A DNA stretch of 64,000 bases from Paenibacillus caseinilyticus (GCF_027533645.1 NZ_JAQAGY010000009.1:208187-272186); one strand, 5' to 3'. Numbered from the stretch's first letter, positions 32,107-41,165 are shown. Notes: a model not told the origin generated them from the letters alone. Numbers and translations: made by a program.

Positions 32107-33453
32107 CTAGTATTCTACTTCCACCCCAAGCTCCGACAGCTGTTCAAAATAATCCGGACAAGTCTTGGAGACACAGCCCGGGTCCATAATCCCGATGCCC
32201 GGAACCCTTAGACCGATCAGCGACAGCGCCATCGCCATCCGGTGGTCGTCATGGGAATCGAGCAAGGCCGGCACGGGCTGGCCGGGATAGACGGTCAACC
32301 CGTCGTGATGCTCCTCCACGCGAAGACCCAGCTTCCCCAGCTCCCCGCAGATCGCGGCGATCCGGTCGCATTCATGATGCCGGATATGGGCCGCATCCGT
32401 CAGCGTGATCGGGCCATCGGCGAAGGGAGCCAGGGCCGCGATCGTCAGCGTCTGATCCGACCACTTCTTCATGCTGAGGGTGAACCCGCCCTTCAGCTGC
32501 CTTGCGCCCCGCACTTCCACATAGTCCTCGCCTCGATGAACGGTACACCCCATCCGCTCAAGCACATCCAGAATTCCAATGTCCGGCTGGCGCGTACGCT
32601 TGGCCTCCAGTCCTTCGATCCGCACGCAGCCCGCGGTCAGCGCGGCCGCAGCCCAGAAATAGCAGCATGTCGAGACGTCCGGCTCCAGCACGGTGGATTG
32701 CGCTTGATACCTCCCCGCAGGCACTGCGATCGTCTGACCGTCCGCGGAAACGTCCGCGGTCACACCGAAGGAGCGCATGGTATCTAGCGTCATCCGGACA
32801 TAGTCCCTCTGCACCACCTCACCGTCGATGCGCAGCGTAATCTCTTCTCTGGCATAAGGGGCGGCGAGCAGCAGTCCGCTGATGAATTGACTGGATGTGG
32901 AACCCGGCAGCGTCACTTCTCCGCCCCGCAGCCCGCTTGCGCGGAGCAGGAACGGCATGCACCTCTCTTCCCTCTTATACTCGAATGCCGCACCAAGGTC
33001 CGTCAGTGCGCCGAGCAGAGGGGCCAGCGGTCTTTCGCTTAACCGCCGGCTTCCCTTCACGGTCCATGCTCCCGTGCTGACCGCCAGGGCTCCGGGCAAA
33101 AAGCGTGCAGCCGTACCGGCGGCTCCCAGATAGAGTTCGCCGGACGGATTCGGCCAGTTCCCCGCGCAGCCCCCGACATAAGCCGTCTCCCCTTCGACGT
33201 CTACCTGCACCCCCAGCTTCGTGAGCGCGTCGATGCACCAGTAAGAATCATCGCTTCTCAGGATCCCGCGCAGCTCCGATCTTCCTTCCGCTAGGGCGGC
33301 GATGACCAGCGCCCGGTTCGTCAGGCTCTTACTTCCGGGTACTCGAATCCTTCCGTTCACCGCGCCCTTCGGAGGGCTGATCTTGACTTCTCCCTTATCG
33401 TTATTCGTCGACCAAGGGGAACGGGCTTCCAGGTCCGGTTGATTGGAGATCAT
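32107..33453 (-). CDS. aroA: EPSP synthase
   Basis: 448 residues. The first shikimate-3-phosphate loop PGSKSLTNRAL, the second-domain LPGSTSSQFISGLLLA and the C-terminal DDHRMAMA are present. The PEP/glyphosate loop reads LGAAGTAARFLPG, which differs from the enteric NAGTAMRP: the proline is replaced by phenylalanine and the asparagine by alanine. It belongs to a divergent branch, nearer in this loop to actinobacterial (GTVxRF) enzymes. An N-terminal tail of about 25 residues precedes the fold. It is transcribed with aroC and divergently from a LysR-type regulator. GAGGTGGCCGC precedes the ATG. Confidence 0.92.
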   Translation of the reverse strand: MISNQPDLEARSPWSTNNDKGEVKISPPKGAVNGRIRVPGSKSLTNRALVIAALAEGRSELRGILRSDDSYWCIDALTKLGVQVDVEGETAYVGGCAGNWPNPSGELYLGAAGTAARFLPGALAVSTGAWTVKGSRRLSERPLAPLLGALTDLGAAFEYKREERCMPFLLRASGLRGGEVTLPGSTSSQFISGLLLAAPYAREEITLRIDGEVVQRDYVRMTLDTMRSFGVTADVSADGQTIAVPAGRYQAQSTVLEPDVSTCCYFWAAAALTAGCVRIEGLEAKRTRQPDIGILDVLERMGCTVHRGEDYVEVRGARQLKGGFTLSMKKWSDQTLTIAALAPFADGPITLTDAAHIRHHECDRIAAICGELGKLGLRVEEHHDGLTVYPGQPVPALLDSHDDHRMAMALSLIGLRVPGIGIMDPGCVSKTCPDYFEQLSELGVEVEY

Positions 33454-33556
33454 GCGGCCACCTCTTTTGTATAAGTTGTATCCCGATTATAATAAGAACG
33501 TTGAAATAAATGAAATCGAAATTTACCCACAATGTCATAGAGGCGGTTTATATCAT
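33454..33556. promoter_or_regulatory. divergent promoter region aroA / LysR
   Basis: A palindromic ATTATAAT (near 33486-33493) can serve as -10 box on both strands. On the plus strand TTTGTA lies about 16 bases upstream. This AT-rich core is the likely place for LysR binding; no unambiguous T-N11-A box could be fixed by eye. Confidence 0.4.
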
Positions 33557-34462
33557 ATGATGAACCTGGAATGGTACCGGATCTTCCTGCATACGGCGCG
33601 TCACCGGAATCTGACGAAAGCCGCACAGGAACTGCACATTACACAGCCTTCCGTCAGCTATGCCCTGAAGCAGATGGAAGAGGCATTAGGCCTCTCCTTG
33701 TTTCACCGGCTGTCCAAAGGTGTGGAGCTGACAGAAGAGGGACGGGCGCTGCTCGAGTACGTGGAGCAATCGTTCGCCCTGCTGGACTCCGCACAGAAAC
33801 ACCTCCGGAACCTGAAGCGGTTAAGCGAGGGCGAAATCCGGATCGGGGCGAGCGATTCACTGGTCAAGCATCTGCTCCTGCCGCACTTGAATTCGTTCCA
33901 CAAGGAATACCCCCGCATACGGATTCGTCTCTCCCACGGGAAGACCCCCGACATCACGCAGCGCCTCAAAGAAGGCGAGATCGACTGCGCTCTGGTGCAT
34001 ATGCCTGTTCACGATCCGCAGGTGGACGTTCACACCCTGGCCGTACTGGAGGATTGTTTTGTCGTTGGCGAAGCGTATCAAGCTATGGCAGGCCGCCCCC
34101 TTCCCACGGGGGAGCTCGCGGAGCTGCCGCTCATCCTCTTGACGCCGGGAAGCAGCACAAGGGTATTCGTCGAGCAATGGTTCGCCTCCCAGGGACATGC
34201 CGGGGTGAAGCCGGATATTGAGCTCGGGAGCATCGACCTGCTGGCCGAGTTCGCGGTGCTGGGCTACGGAGCCGCTTTCATCAGCCGGTCTTTCGTGCAG
34301 TCGGAGCTTCAGGAAGGCAAGCTGATCGAGCTGCAGCTGGAGGATCCGCTCCCCCCTCGCAGCATAGGCTTTGCCGTCCGGCGGGACAGGAAGCTGTCTG
34401 CGGCGGCCGAAGCGTTCGTCCGGATACTCCGCGCCGAGCAAGGACCGTTCCCCGGCTTGTAG
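33557..34462 (+). CDS. LysR-family regulator of aroA-aroC (inferred)
   Basis: 301 residues from the ATG at 33557 (a second ATG follows directly), preceded by GAGGCGG. The winged helix is classical: FLHTARHRNLTKAAQELH, ITQPSVSYALKQMEEALG, LFHRLSKGVELTEEG. The effector domain (about 90-295) is a type 2 periplasmic-binding fold. Divergence from aroA with about 100 bases between starts suggests it senses a shikimate-pathway or aromatic metabolite and controls aroA-aroC. That role is inferred from position only. Confidence 0.88.
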   Translation: MMNLEWYRIFLHTARHRNLTKAAQELHITQPSVSYALKQMEEALGLSLFHRLSKGVELTEEGRALLEYVEQSFALLDSAQKHLRNLKRLSEGEIRIGASDSLVKHLLLPHLNSFHKEYPRIRIRLSHGKTPDITQRLKEGEIDCALVHMPVHDPQVDVHTLAVLEDCFVVGEAYQAMAGRPLPTGELAELPLILLTPGSSTRVFVEQWFASQGHAGVKPDIELGSIDLLAEFAVLGYGAAFISRSFVQSELQEGKLIELQLEDPLPPRSIGFAVRRDRKLSAAAEAFVRILRAEQGPFPGL

Positions 34463-34589
34463 TGCCGGTCCGGGCGGTGCAGGGACAGCCGGGCGGGCTC
34501 TTGCGGCCCCATTCATACATGTTTTGCACAGGATGGGCAATAATACCTTGAGAAACCATGGGACGTTCCTTGGGGTACGGAGGAAGATC

Positions 34590-36110
34590 ATGAACAGGAT
34601 GAACGCAGGACATCCGGAGAAGGAGCCGAAGCGGCTGTCGACGGATCTGACCCACAATGTGAATGAGATCAAACAAGCCTTTTCTTACCCCGACAATCAA
34701 GCCCTGTCCATCCGGAACTTGTACGTGGAATCGCTGCAAGCGGAAGCGGCGCTCCTCTTCATCGACGGCGCGGCCGATACCCAGGCCATCGAGACACAGA
34801 TCATGGATCCGCTCTTAACGAAGCGGGATATCCCCCCTCGGGCGGAAGATAAACTGACGGTGATCCTGCGAGAAATGCTTACGAGTGCATCCGGCAGCAC
34901 CCTCCATCTGGTACCGGACCTCACCCGCGATCTATTGAAGGGGTATACGCTCATCCTGATCCAGGGGGAAGCCGCGGCCCTCTCCATGGCAACGCCCGGG
35001 TTCAAATCGCGTTCAATCGGCGAACCACAGGTGGAACACGTGCTCAAGGGTCCCAAGGAAGCTTTCATCGAATCCGCGGCCGTGAACCGCTCCTTGATCC
35101 GCAAGCAGATCAAGGACCGCCAATTGATTGCGGAAGCACTGCCCCTGCGCACCAAGGTGACCAGCGAAGTATCCGTCATGTATATCAAGGACCTGGCGGA
35201 CCCGGAGCTCGTGTCCGAAGTGAAGCGGAGGATCGCGGAGATCGAGGCCGACTCGATACCCGAGCTGTCCATCCTCGAGCAGTATATCGAAGAACGTCCA
35301 TACTCTCTGGTTCCGAGCATCTTGCTGACCGAGCGGCCGGACCGGGCCTGCTCCTTTCTGATGGAAGGCCATGTGATCCTGCTCATGGACAATTCGCCTA
35401 CGGCCATGGTGGTGCCGGTCACCTTCTGGTCGTTGTTCCACACCCCGGAGGATCAATACCTGCGGTGGGCTTATGGGAACTTCATCCGCATCATTCGTAT
35501 ACTGGCCGTGTTCGTCGCCCTGCTGACGCCGTCCCTGTATATTGCCGTGAGCACGTTCCATGAAGAGATGCTTCCGACCGATCTCCTGCTTGCCATCGGA
35601 GCCACCCGGGAGCGGGTCCCCTTCCCGGCCCTGATCGAGGTGCTGCTGATGGAAGCCGCCTTCGAGCTCGTGCGGGAAGCAGCCGTACGGATCCCTTCGA
35701 TTATCGGTCCCACGATCGGGATCGTCGGGGCGCTCATTCTAGGCCAAGCGGCGGTGGAAGCCAATATCGTCTCGCCGATCTTGGTCATCATCGTCGCCAT
35801 GACGGGGATCTCTTCCTTTACCATTCCGGAGATCAGCTTCAACTTCGCGGTGCGGATACTCCGCTTCGTGATTCTACTCGTCGCTTCCTTCATGGGCTTC
35901 TTCGGGATCGCGCTGCTCTCGACCTGCATTATCGCCTACATGGTTTCGTTCAAATCGTTCGGGGTTCCCTTCTTGTCGCCGCTCTCTCCACATGAGCCGT
36001 CGTCCAAGGATCTGATCGTGCGGCCCCCGGTCTGGAAGCAATGGCTGCGGCCGTTCAGCGTGAACCCGAAGGATCAACATAGGAAGAAAAAGCCGGAAGG
36101 AACTTCGTAA
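34590..36110 (+). CDS. GerA-family germinant receptor subunit A
   Basis: 506 residues from the ATG at 34590, seven bases from GGAGGA; the longer upstream frame overlaps the LysR end and is not family-like. A hydrophilic N-terminal domain (about 1-285, ending LVPSILLTERPDRA) is followed by a membrane domain with about five helices (for example IIRILAVFVALLTPSLYIAV) and a basic C-terminal tail. PRINGLE-type motif VPFPALIEVLLMEAAFELVREA is the GerA hallmark. With subunits B and C it senses nutrients in the spore inner membrane. It is first in a tight operon: subunit B starts 1 base after its stop. Confidence 0.93.
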   Translation: MNRMNAGHPEKEPKRLSTDLTHNVNEIKQAFSYPDNQALSIRNLYVESLQAEAALLFIDGAADTQAIETQIMDPLLTKRDIPPRAEDKLTVILREMLTSASGSTLHLVPDLTRDLLKGYTLILIQGEAAALSMATPGFKSRSIGEPQVEHVLKGPKEAFIESAAVNRSLIRKQIKDRQLIAEALPLRTKVTSEVSVMYIKDLADPELVSEVKRRIAEIEADSIPELSILEQYIEERPYSLVPSILLTERPDRACSFLMEGHVILLMDNSPTAMVVPVTFWSLFHTPEDQYLRWAYGNFIRIIRILAVFVALLTPSLYIAVSTFHEEMLPTDLLLAIGATRERVPFPALIEVLLMEAAFELVREAAVRIPSIIGPTIGIVGALILGQAAVEANIVSPILVIIVAMTGISSFTIPEISFNFAVRILRFVILLVASFMGFFGIALLSTCIIAYMVSFKSFGVPFLSPLSPHEPSSKDLIVRPPVWKQWLRPFSVNPKDQHRKKKPEGTS

Positions 36111-36111
36111 G

Positions 36112-37203
36112 ATGAAGAAAAAATCCCAGGGGAAACTCGGAACCAGAGAATTCACTTCTCTGCTGCTGCTTGCCGTCGGGTTGAAACTATCGGATACCAC
36201 GCCAACCCTGCTTCTGGAGAAGGGGGAGACGGCCGGCTGGATCATCCCTCTCCTTGCTTTCGTGCCCATAAGCATCTCCCTGCTCGTCCTGCTCTCGGTT
36301 CTCCGGAAGTATCCGGACAAAGGGCTCATGGAACTGATCTCAGAGCTGGCCGGGAAATACGGCGGGGTCGCGATCGGCTTGATCTTGTTCGTTGCGACGC
36401 TGGCGTCTACGGCACTCGAAAGCCGCAGCTATGTGGATATCGTCAATACGATGGTCTACCAGAGAACGCCGATTCCCGCCCTGTATCTCATGATGATGCT
36501 CGCGGCCTATTACGTGGCCAACCGGGGCTTCGAGGCGATCGGACGGACGGCCTGGATCATTATTCCATATATTGAAATTGCGGTGCTGATGCTGGTCTGG
36601 TTCGTATACCGGGATGTCGACTGGCTGCATCTCTTCCCCATCGCCGGGCCTGGCGGGACGGTGCTCGTCAAGGAGAGCATGTCCCACATCTCGATGTACA
36701 GGGAAATCATCCTGCTCACCGCTTTCATCCCTTTCGCCAAGTCATATAAGGATTTTCGCCTCGCTACGGTTGTAGGCTCCACGGTGTCGGTGTTCAAGAT
36801 TGCGCTGATCACGGCCGTGTACGTCGCGGTATTCGATTATCCGGCCGCCCGGAATATTGCCTACCCGTTCCAGCAGCTTACGCGAAGCGCCTCGATCGGC
36901 CAGATCATCACACACGTGGAGTCGCTCTTCCTGGCGTTCTGGCTCATTGCGACCATCATTTATTTTGCGATTCAGGTGTATATCCTGGCATTCCTATTCG
37001 CCCGCATGATGCAGTTGGATGAATTCGAACCCCTCATTCTGCCGCTAGCCGGCCTGGCCCTGCTCCTCGGGCTTCTGCCTGGGAATATCTCGCGGGTGAT
37101 GCATTACCGGGACCTGTTGATGCAGAACAGTACAGCGATCTATCTCCTGCTGCCGTTTCTTCTATGGGCCTTGGATCGTTATCGGAGGAGGGTCAAGCAT
37201 TGA
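36112..37203 (+). CDS. GerA-family germinant receptor subunit B (spore permease)
   Basis: 363 residues with ten predicted membrane helices, of the amino acid-polyamine-organocation-like endospore permease family. The N-terminal LGTREFTSLLLLAVGLKLSD and the RTAWIIIPYIEIAVLMLVWF helix fit the family. It is thought to form the ligand-binding pocket of the receptor. It begins 1 base after the subunit A stop and its stop overlaps the subunit C start (TTGA), so A, B and C are translationally coupled. Confidence 0.93.
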   Translation: MKKKSQGKLGTREFTSLLLLAVGLKLSDTTPTLLLEKGETAGWIIPLLAFVPISISLLVLLSVLRKYPDKGLMELISELAGKYGGVAIGLILFVATLASTALESRSYVDIVNTMVYQRTPIPALYLMMMLAAYYVANRGFEAIGRTAWIIIPYIEIAVLMLVWFVYRDVDWLHLFPIAGPGGTVLVKESMSHISMYREIILLTAFIPFAKSYKDFRLATVVGSTVSVFKIALITAVYVAVFDYPAARNIAYPFQQLTRSASIGQIITHVESLFLAFWLIATIIYFAIQVYILAFLFARMMQLDEFEPLILPLAGLALLLGLLPGNISRVMHYRDLLMQNSTAIYLLLPFLLWALDRYRRRVKH

Positions 37204-38438
37204 AAAAGGTAACCCTGCTGCTCCTGCCGATGCTGCTGCTTACGGGCTGCTGGGACCGGCTGGAGCTTGAGGAGCAAGCTTTCGTGGTAGTGCTGGGCCT
37301 TGACAAAGGAAAGAACAACATGGTAGCCGTCACCTTCCAGATTGCCAATCCGCAGGTGGGATCGAGCGACAAAGGCGCAGCGCCGAACGAACCGCCGAGC
37401 GATATCGTCACGTTCACCGCCCCGGATATCTTATCGGCCAAAGAGCTGGCCAACAGCGTCATTACAAGGAAAATCAGCTTCGCGCATTTGCGGACGACGG
37501 TCGTAAGCCAGGACTTAGCCAGAACGGAGCTGTATCATCACGTGATAGGTTCGTCCATCCGCGATCCTGAGATGCGCCGCGAAATCCATCTCATCGTGTC
37601 CAAAGAAAGAGCGTCGGATTTTATTAAGAACAACAAACCCCGGCTGGAAACCCGCCCCCACAAATATTATGCCTTCATGCAGCAGCGGTGGAAGGATACG
37701 GGCTTCGTTCCCTATTCGACGCTGAACCGTTACCTCCAGCGGCTCGGGGGAGACTCTCTGTTCTTGTCCATCTATGCGACTACGGAGCCGGGCCGGCCCA
37801 AATACTCGAAGGGCGAGGATAACTATCTGGCCGGGCAAATTCCGCAGAAGGGGGGAGACCCTGTACAGATCATGGGGTCTGCCGTATTCAGCGACGGCAA
37901 AATGATCGGCACCCTGACCGGCGAGGAAACCCGGCTCGCCTTGTTCCTGCGCCGCAAATCGCTGACCCATTCCTTTATATCGACCTATACCGATCCGGCC
38001 AATGGCAACTACCAAGTGACGGTCCGGTATATCAAGGACGGCAATACGAAAATCAAGGTGAACACCGGGGTCGAGCCTGCGCAGGTATCGGTCACCCTCC
38101 CGCTGAGGGTCCAAGTTCTCTCCATTCCAAGCCTTGCCAACTATGCGACGGATGCGGACAAGCAGAAGCTGCTGAAAGAATCCCTTGAGAGGCAGATGAC
38201 GGAGAAAATACAGCATTGTGTGGCCAAAGCGCAAAAGGAGTTTAAAGGAGAGCCTTTCTTGTGGCACCTGCATGCAAGGAAAACATTTTGGACCATGCCG
38301 GAGTACATACAATACGATTGGTCCAAGCATTTTGCGAAAGCCCAAGTGGAGGTCAAAGTAGAGTTGAAAATCGAGAACTTCGGCAAGCAAATCGAGACGC
38401 CTAAAACCTCTGAGAAGGCAGGAGGATCCGAGGAATGA
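37200..38438 (+). CDS. GerA-family germinant receptor subunit C (lipoprotein)
   Basis: 412 residues from the TTG at 37200, with GGAGGAGGG upstream; the longer frame lies inside subunit B. The signal LLLLPMLLLTGCWD contains the lipobox and the family-specific CWDRLELEEQ. Three globular domains typical of GerAC follow. The lipidated protein faces the outside of the inner spore membrane. A 52-codon membrane ORF overlaps its stop codon. Confidence 0.93.
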   Translation: MKKVTLLLLPMLLLTGCWDRLELEEQAFVVVLGLDKGKNNMVAVTFQIANPQVGSSDKGAAPNEPPSDIVTFTAPDILSAKELANSVITRKISFAHLRTTVVSQDLARTELYHHVIGSSIRDPEMRREIHLIVSKERASDFIKNNKPRLETRPHKYYAFMQQRWKDTGFVPYSTLNRYLQRLGGDSLFLSIYATTEPGRPKYSKGEDNYLAGQIPQKGGDPVQIMGSAVFSDGKMIGTLTGEETRLALFLRRKSLTHSFISTYTDPANGNYQVTVRYIKDGNTKIKVNTGVEPAQVSVTLPLRVQVLSIPSLANYATDADKQKLLKESLERQMTEKIQHCVAKAQKEFKGEPFLWHLHARKTFWTMPEYIQYDWSKHFAKAQVEVKVELKIENFGKQIETPKTSEKAGGSEE

Positions 38439-38593
38439 ATCTGGCTTTGGGCGGTTTTGCTTTGTATTTGACCTACTATACGTTCACCTATGCCAGGAAA
38501 GTATGGAAAGACAACAAAAAAGCAGCCGGACTGACGCTCGTCTTGTTGTCCGGCTGCTTTGTGCCTCTTACGCTCTATCTCCTGCTGCGCTAA
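38435..38593 (+). CDS. 52-residue two-helix membrane protein, candidate germinant receptor subunit D
   Basis: The ATG overlaps the subunit C stop by 4 bases (ATGA), the same coupling as the rest of the operon. The protein has a helix at about 3-20 (LALGGFALYLTYYTFTYA), a basic loop (RKVWKDNKKA), and a second helix at about 33-51 (LTLVLLSGCFVPLTLYLLLR). Some GerA-type operons of Bacillus carry a small two-helix D subunit that tunes receptor activity. No sequence match can be claimed from here; the call rests on position, coupling and topology. Confidence 0.65.
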   Translation: MNLALGGFALYLTYYTFTYARKVWKDNKKAAGLTLVLLSGCFVPLTLYLLLR

Positions 38594-38612
38594 CGCGTTG
38601 GAGCGGTGTCCA

Positions 38613-39875
38613 TTACCATTCGACGCTATAAAGCTTCTTGCCGCCGCCCCACACTTCCCGCTCCGGCACCACGGTACCGTCCGGAAGGACAGAGTCGGTC
38701 ACGAGACTGTTCTCCCCGACCTTCACTCCCTTACCGAGCTTGGAACGGAATACGACGGCACGGGAGCCGATGCGGCTGCCGTCGCCGATCTCGGTCGTAT
38801 TGCCGCCGGCTAGGTGGGGCCCGCTCCCGCCGTGGACGATGGCCCCGGGGTGCAGCGTGACCCGGCTGCCGGCCGCAATCTTCGTCGCCAGGAGCGCGTG
38901 GAGCGTATTGCCGCCGAGAAACCGGCCGCGGCTGCCGATCACGATCTCGGGCCCCTCATCCGCCCGCAGGGATACCCCGTCGCGCAGGCCCCGGATGTCG
39001 GCGATCTGCACGTTGCCGATGATACGGAACTTGTACCGGCCCGTATCGGGCTGCTGGGTCGGCACCCCGCCTACGGCCGGCAGGACCCTGCGTTCGTTGC
39101 CCGGCAAGCCTCCCGGATTATAGCCGATCCCGCGCACCAGGCTCGCATCCTCATGGGCGAGTCCGGAGTAGCCGGCGGCCAAGGCCGTATTCACTTCCAC
39201 GACATCGTCCATGAACGCCATATCCGCCTCCGTCAAGTACTCTACCTTGCCGACGGCCGGATTCTCCGCTTCCTCCTGCGTCCGGACCCGTTTGCCCGCG
39301 AGCACCTTCATCCCGCTCTTCAACGTGACGCCCGGGTCTACTCTTGCCAGATGCATCACCATGCTGCCGTCGGATATCACGGCACCGTCCACCCAGGCGT
39401 TGAAGCCGATGAACGCCGGGACCGCCCCCCACCCGTACGTGCCGGGATGGGCAGCCATATAACGCTCTATCGCTTCCGTACCCGGATTACGATAATCCGG
39501 GCGGCTCGTTTCGGCGGCAATCCTGGCCGGCTGTGCCGCCTCCACCACAGCCCCGTGGGCTATAATCGCCCGCTCTCCCAGCTCAATATCGCCATTCGTA
39601 GCCCTGAGCACCGCATTGTCCTGCACATTGGCGCGTTCGCCGATCCGCACGCGGCGTCCTGCCGCCGCCTCCATCCGTGCGAACGGCGCCACATAGACGC
39701 GGCCGCTAAGCTCCAGCGTCCCTTGCTTCGACAGCTCGGCCGTCGGATCGACGAACGAAGCCTGTCCTCCCGGTTCAATGCCTGCCGCGGACACGGCGGC
39801 AAGACCGGAAGCCAGCCCCAGCAGCACGGCGCAGGCCGCGGACCGCCGGGCAAGCCCGGTCATGTGTTTTGGCAT
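38613..39875 (-). CDS. secreted left-handed beta-helix protein, gamma-carbonic-anhydrase-like
   Basis: 420 residues with a signal peptide (about 1-30, VSAAG). Two hexapeptide-repeat regions can be read (about 50-215 and 285-415; for example RIGERANVQDNAVL, ELGERAIIAHGAVV, RIGSRAVVFRSKLGKGVKVG). Histidines in IIAHGAVV and MVMHLARV sit where gamma-class carbonic anhydrases place zinc ligands, so a metal-dependent activity is possible but unproven. Acetyltransferase relatives are an alternative. AAAGGAGG precedes the ATG. It is convergent with the germinant receptor operon. Confidence 0.75.
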   Translation of the reverse strand: MPKHMTGLARRSAACAVLLGLASGLAAVSAAGIEPGGQASFVDPTAELSKQGTLELSGRVYVAPFARMEAAAGRRVRIGERANVQDNAVLRATNGDIELGERAIIAHGAVVEAAQPARIAAETSRPDYRNPGTEAIERYMAAHPGTYGWGAVPAFIGFNAWVDGAVISDGSMVMHLARVDPGVTLKSGMKVLAGKRVRTQEEAENPAVGKVEYLTEADMAFMDDVVEVNTALAAGYSGLAHEDASLVRGIGYNPGGLPGNERRVLPAVGGVPTQQPDTGRYKFRIIGNVQIADIRGLRDGVSLRADEGPEIVIGSRGRFLGGNTLHALLATKIAAGSRVTLHPGAIVHGGSGPHLAGGNTTEIGDGSRIGSRAVVFRSKLGKGVKVGENSLVTDSVLPDGTVVPEREVWGGGKKLYSVEW

Positions 39876-39929
39876 ATACGGTACCTCCTTTTTTACCGTT
39901 ACTATGCCAAAAGCAGGAATGGTTTATGC

Positions 39930-40050
39930 CAGGGGGAAGAGATTACCCAGGTGAACGGGGAGCAGATTGCCCATGCAGACGGCGGGAATATCACCATGGA
40001 TATACTGCTGAAGCTCGCCGCCCGGATCCCCTCGTCTTGCACGCCCGCTC
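39930..40050 (+). pseudogene. possible relic of an XRE helix-turn-helix gene
   Basis: The frame reads EEITQVNGEQIAHADGG followed by NITMDILLKLAARI, close to the second half of an XRE helix-turn-helix (the pattern SQIARAEGGNITMDTLLKLA). There is no start, no ribosome binding site and nothing recognisable downstream. It is probably a decayed fragment. Confidence 0.3.
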
Positions 40051-40311
40051 TTACTTCAGCTTAAATGTACTCTTGATTTGTTCTATTCCTTGGAACATCC
40101 GGTCGTACTCCATCCGGGCCTGACTATCATCCACACTGAATTGTACGTCGGTCGGGGTCAGCAGGACGAACACGCGGTCCGCGCGCTCTCCAAGAACGAA
40201 TACATGCCCTCGGATGGTTTCTTGCATGCTGGGACTCACTTCCTTCCATTCTTCCCTGGACCATATCGATATCGTGAATAGAATCCCCCCGTAAATAGGG
40301 GGAGATGCCAA
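40051..40311 (-). CDS. hypothetical protein, possibly C-terminal remnant
   Basis: 86 codons starting at a TTG with no clear ribosome binding site. The sequence starts abruptly in what looks like the middle of a fold (YGGILFTISIWSREEW) and runs to a natural-looking end (IEQIKSTFKLK). The style matches the C-terminal part of secreted Firmicute proteins of unknown function, without the signal peptide. It is either a short cytosolic protein or the tail of a broken gene. Confidence 0.4.
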   Translation of the reverse strand: MASPPIYGGILFTISIWSREEWKEVSPSMQETIRGHVFVLGERADRVFVLLTPTDVQFSVDDSQARMEYDRMFQGIEQIKSTFKLK

Positions 40312-40664
40312 AAAGCCACCGGTTTAAGTGGCCGAGGGACTATCTTGCGGCATACTAGGGGCTTCCTATGTATGTGACACTTGGAGTTCGGGATAGCAGC
40401 GGCAGCGGCTATCCCTGCCATAAGCCCGAAGGGGCCCAACACAGAAGAACTTCCGTTCCACCGACAAGGCGGGACGGAAGTTCTTCTGTGTTCCTCTGGA
40501 CTTCTCTTTTCCTCTGGACTTCCCGTTCGCCGGACTCAGGCGCATCCACAATGCGTATCTGAGTCCAAGCAGCATGAACCGGACTCATCCACTCCCGCCG
40601 GCTGAAGGAAGCTAGCAGCCGCCAGCCGCAACCCCAGCGTGAAGCCGGGGCCGTCCCGCTGCCA
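40312..40664. other. 353-bp gene-poor stretch with hairpins
   Basis: No convincing gene. It holds a long imperfect inverted repeat (40438-40459 with 40472-40492, one bulge), two copies of TCCTCTGGACTTC in tandem (about 40492-40522), and a second hairpin (40532-40566) with arms GGACTCAG/CTGAGTCC. None ends in a clear T-run. The pieces look like small repeat-type elements or transcript ends for the convergent flanking genes. Confidence 0.5.
40438..40492. repeat. long inverted repeat
   Basis: Arms of 21-22 bases match except for one bulged base, with a 12-base loop. No U-run follows on either strand, so a simple terminator is unlikely. Confidence 0.6.
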
Positions 40665-41165
40665 TTATACCAGCGGAACCATGCCGCGCTCCAGCCAATC
40701 CTCCCGCGTCGGGCCGTACACATCCGGCACCCGTAGGCCCGCCTGACGCATCAGCACGGTCATCTGGCCGCGGTGATGCACCTCATGCTGGATGAGAATG
40801 CGCAGGCTGAGCCCATTGGGCCATTCCTCGCCGTACAGGTCCACGAGGGTGGACAGATCCGTATCGGTCCATTGCGTCCGGACGGCTTCCAGCATGGAGG
40901 CGGAAGCGCTGCGGTAAGCATCCGCAATGACCGCGGCGGAACCCGGGGCCTGCTCCTCCCCTTCCACGGCAGCGAACTCCAGGCCCGTACGCGAGAGCAT
41001 CTCGTGGATCGTCGTAGCCAGATGCCATCCGAGCTGCCCGAGGCTGCGGTAGTCCGGTCCGATCCGCACGCTGAGCGAGGGGTCGGTCAAGGCATCCAGG
41101 ATGCGCTGGGTGACGGCGGATTCGTTCGTCCATTCGGTGATAAAGTCGTTAACGTGCTTAAACAT
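40665..41165 (-). CDS. DinB-fold protein
   Basis: 166 residues from the ATG at 41163-41165, with AAGGAGG upstream; the longer upstream frame is not supported. The four-helix DinB/YfiT-like bundle is marked by metal-binding histidines in LGWHLATTIHEM and QHEVHHRGQM. Members are zinc or nickel-dependent and include thiol transferases; the substrate is unknown. In the family, MTVLMRQAGL near the C-terminus is typical. It is a single gene. Confidence 0.88.
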   Translation of the reverse strand: MFKHVNDFITEWTNESAVTQRILDALTDPSLSVRIGPDYRSLGQLGWHLATTIHEMLSRTGLEFAAVEGEEQAPGSAAVIADAYRSASASMLEAVRTQWTDTDLSTLVDLYGEEWPNGLSLRILIQHEVHHRGQMTVLMRQAGLRVPDVYGPTREDWLERGMVPLV

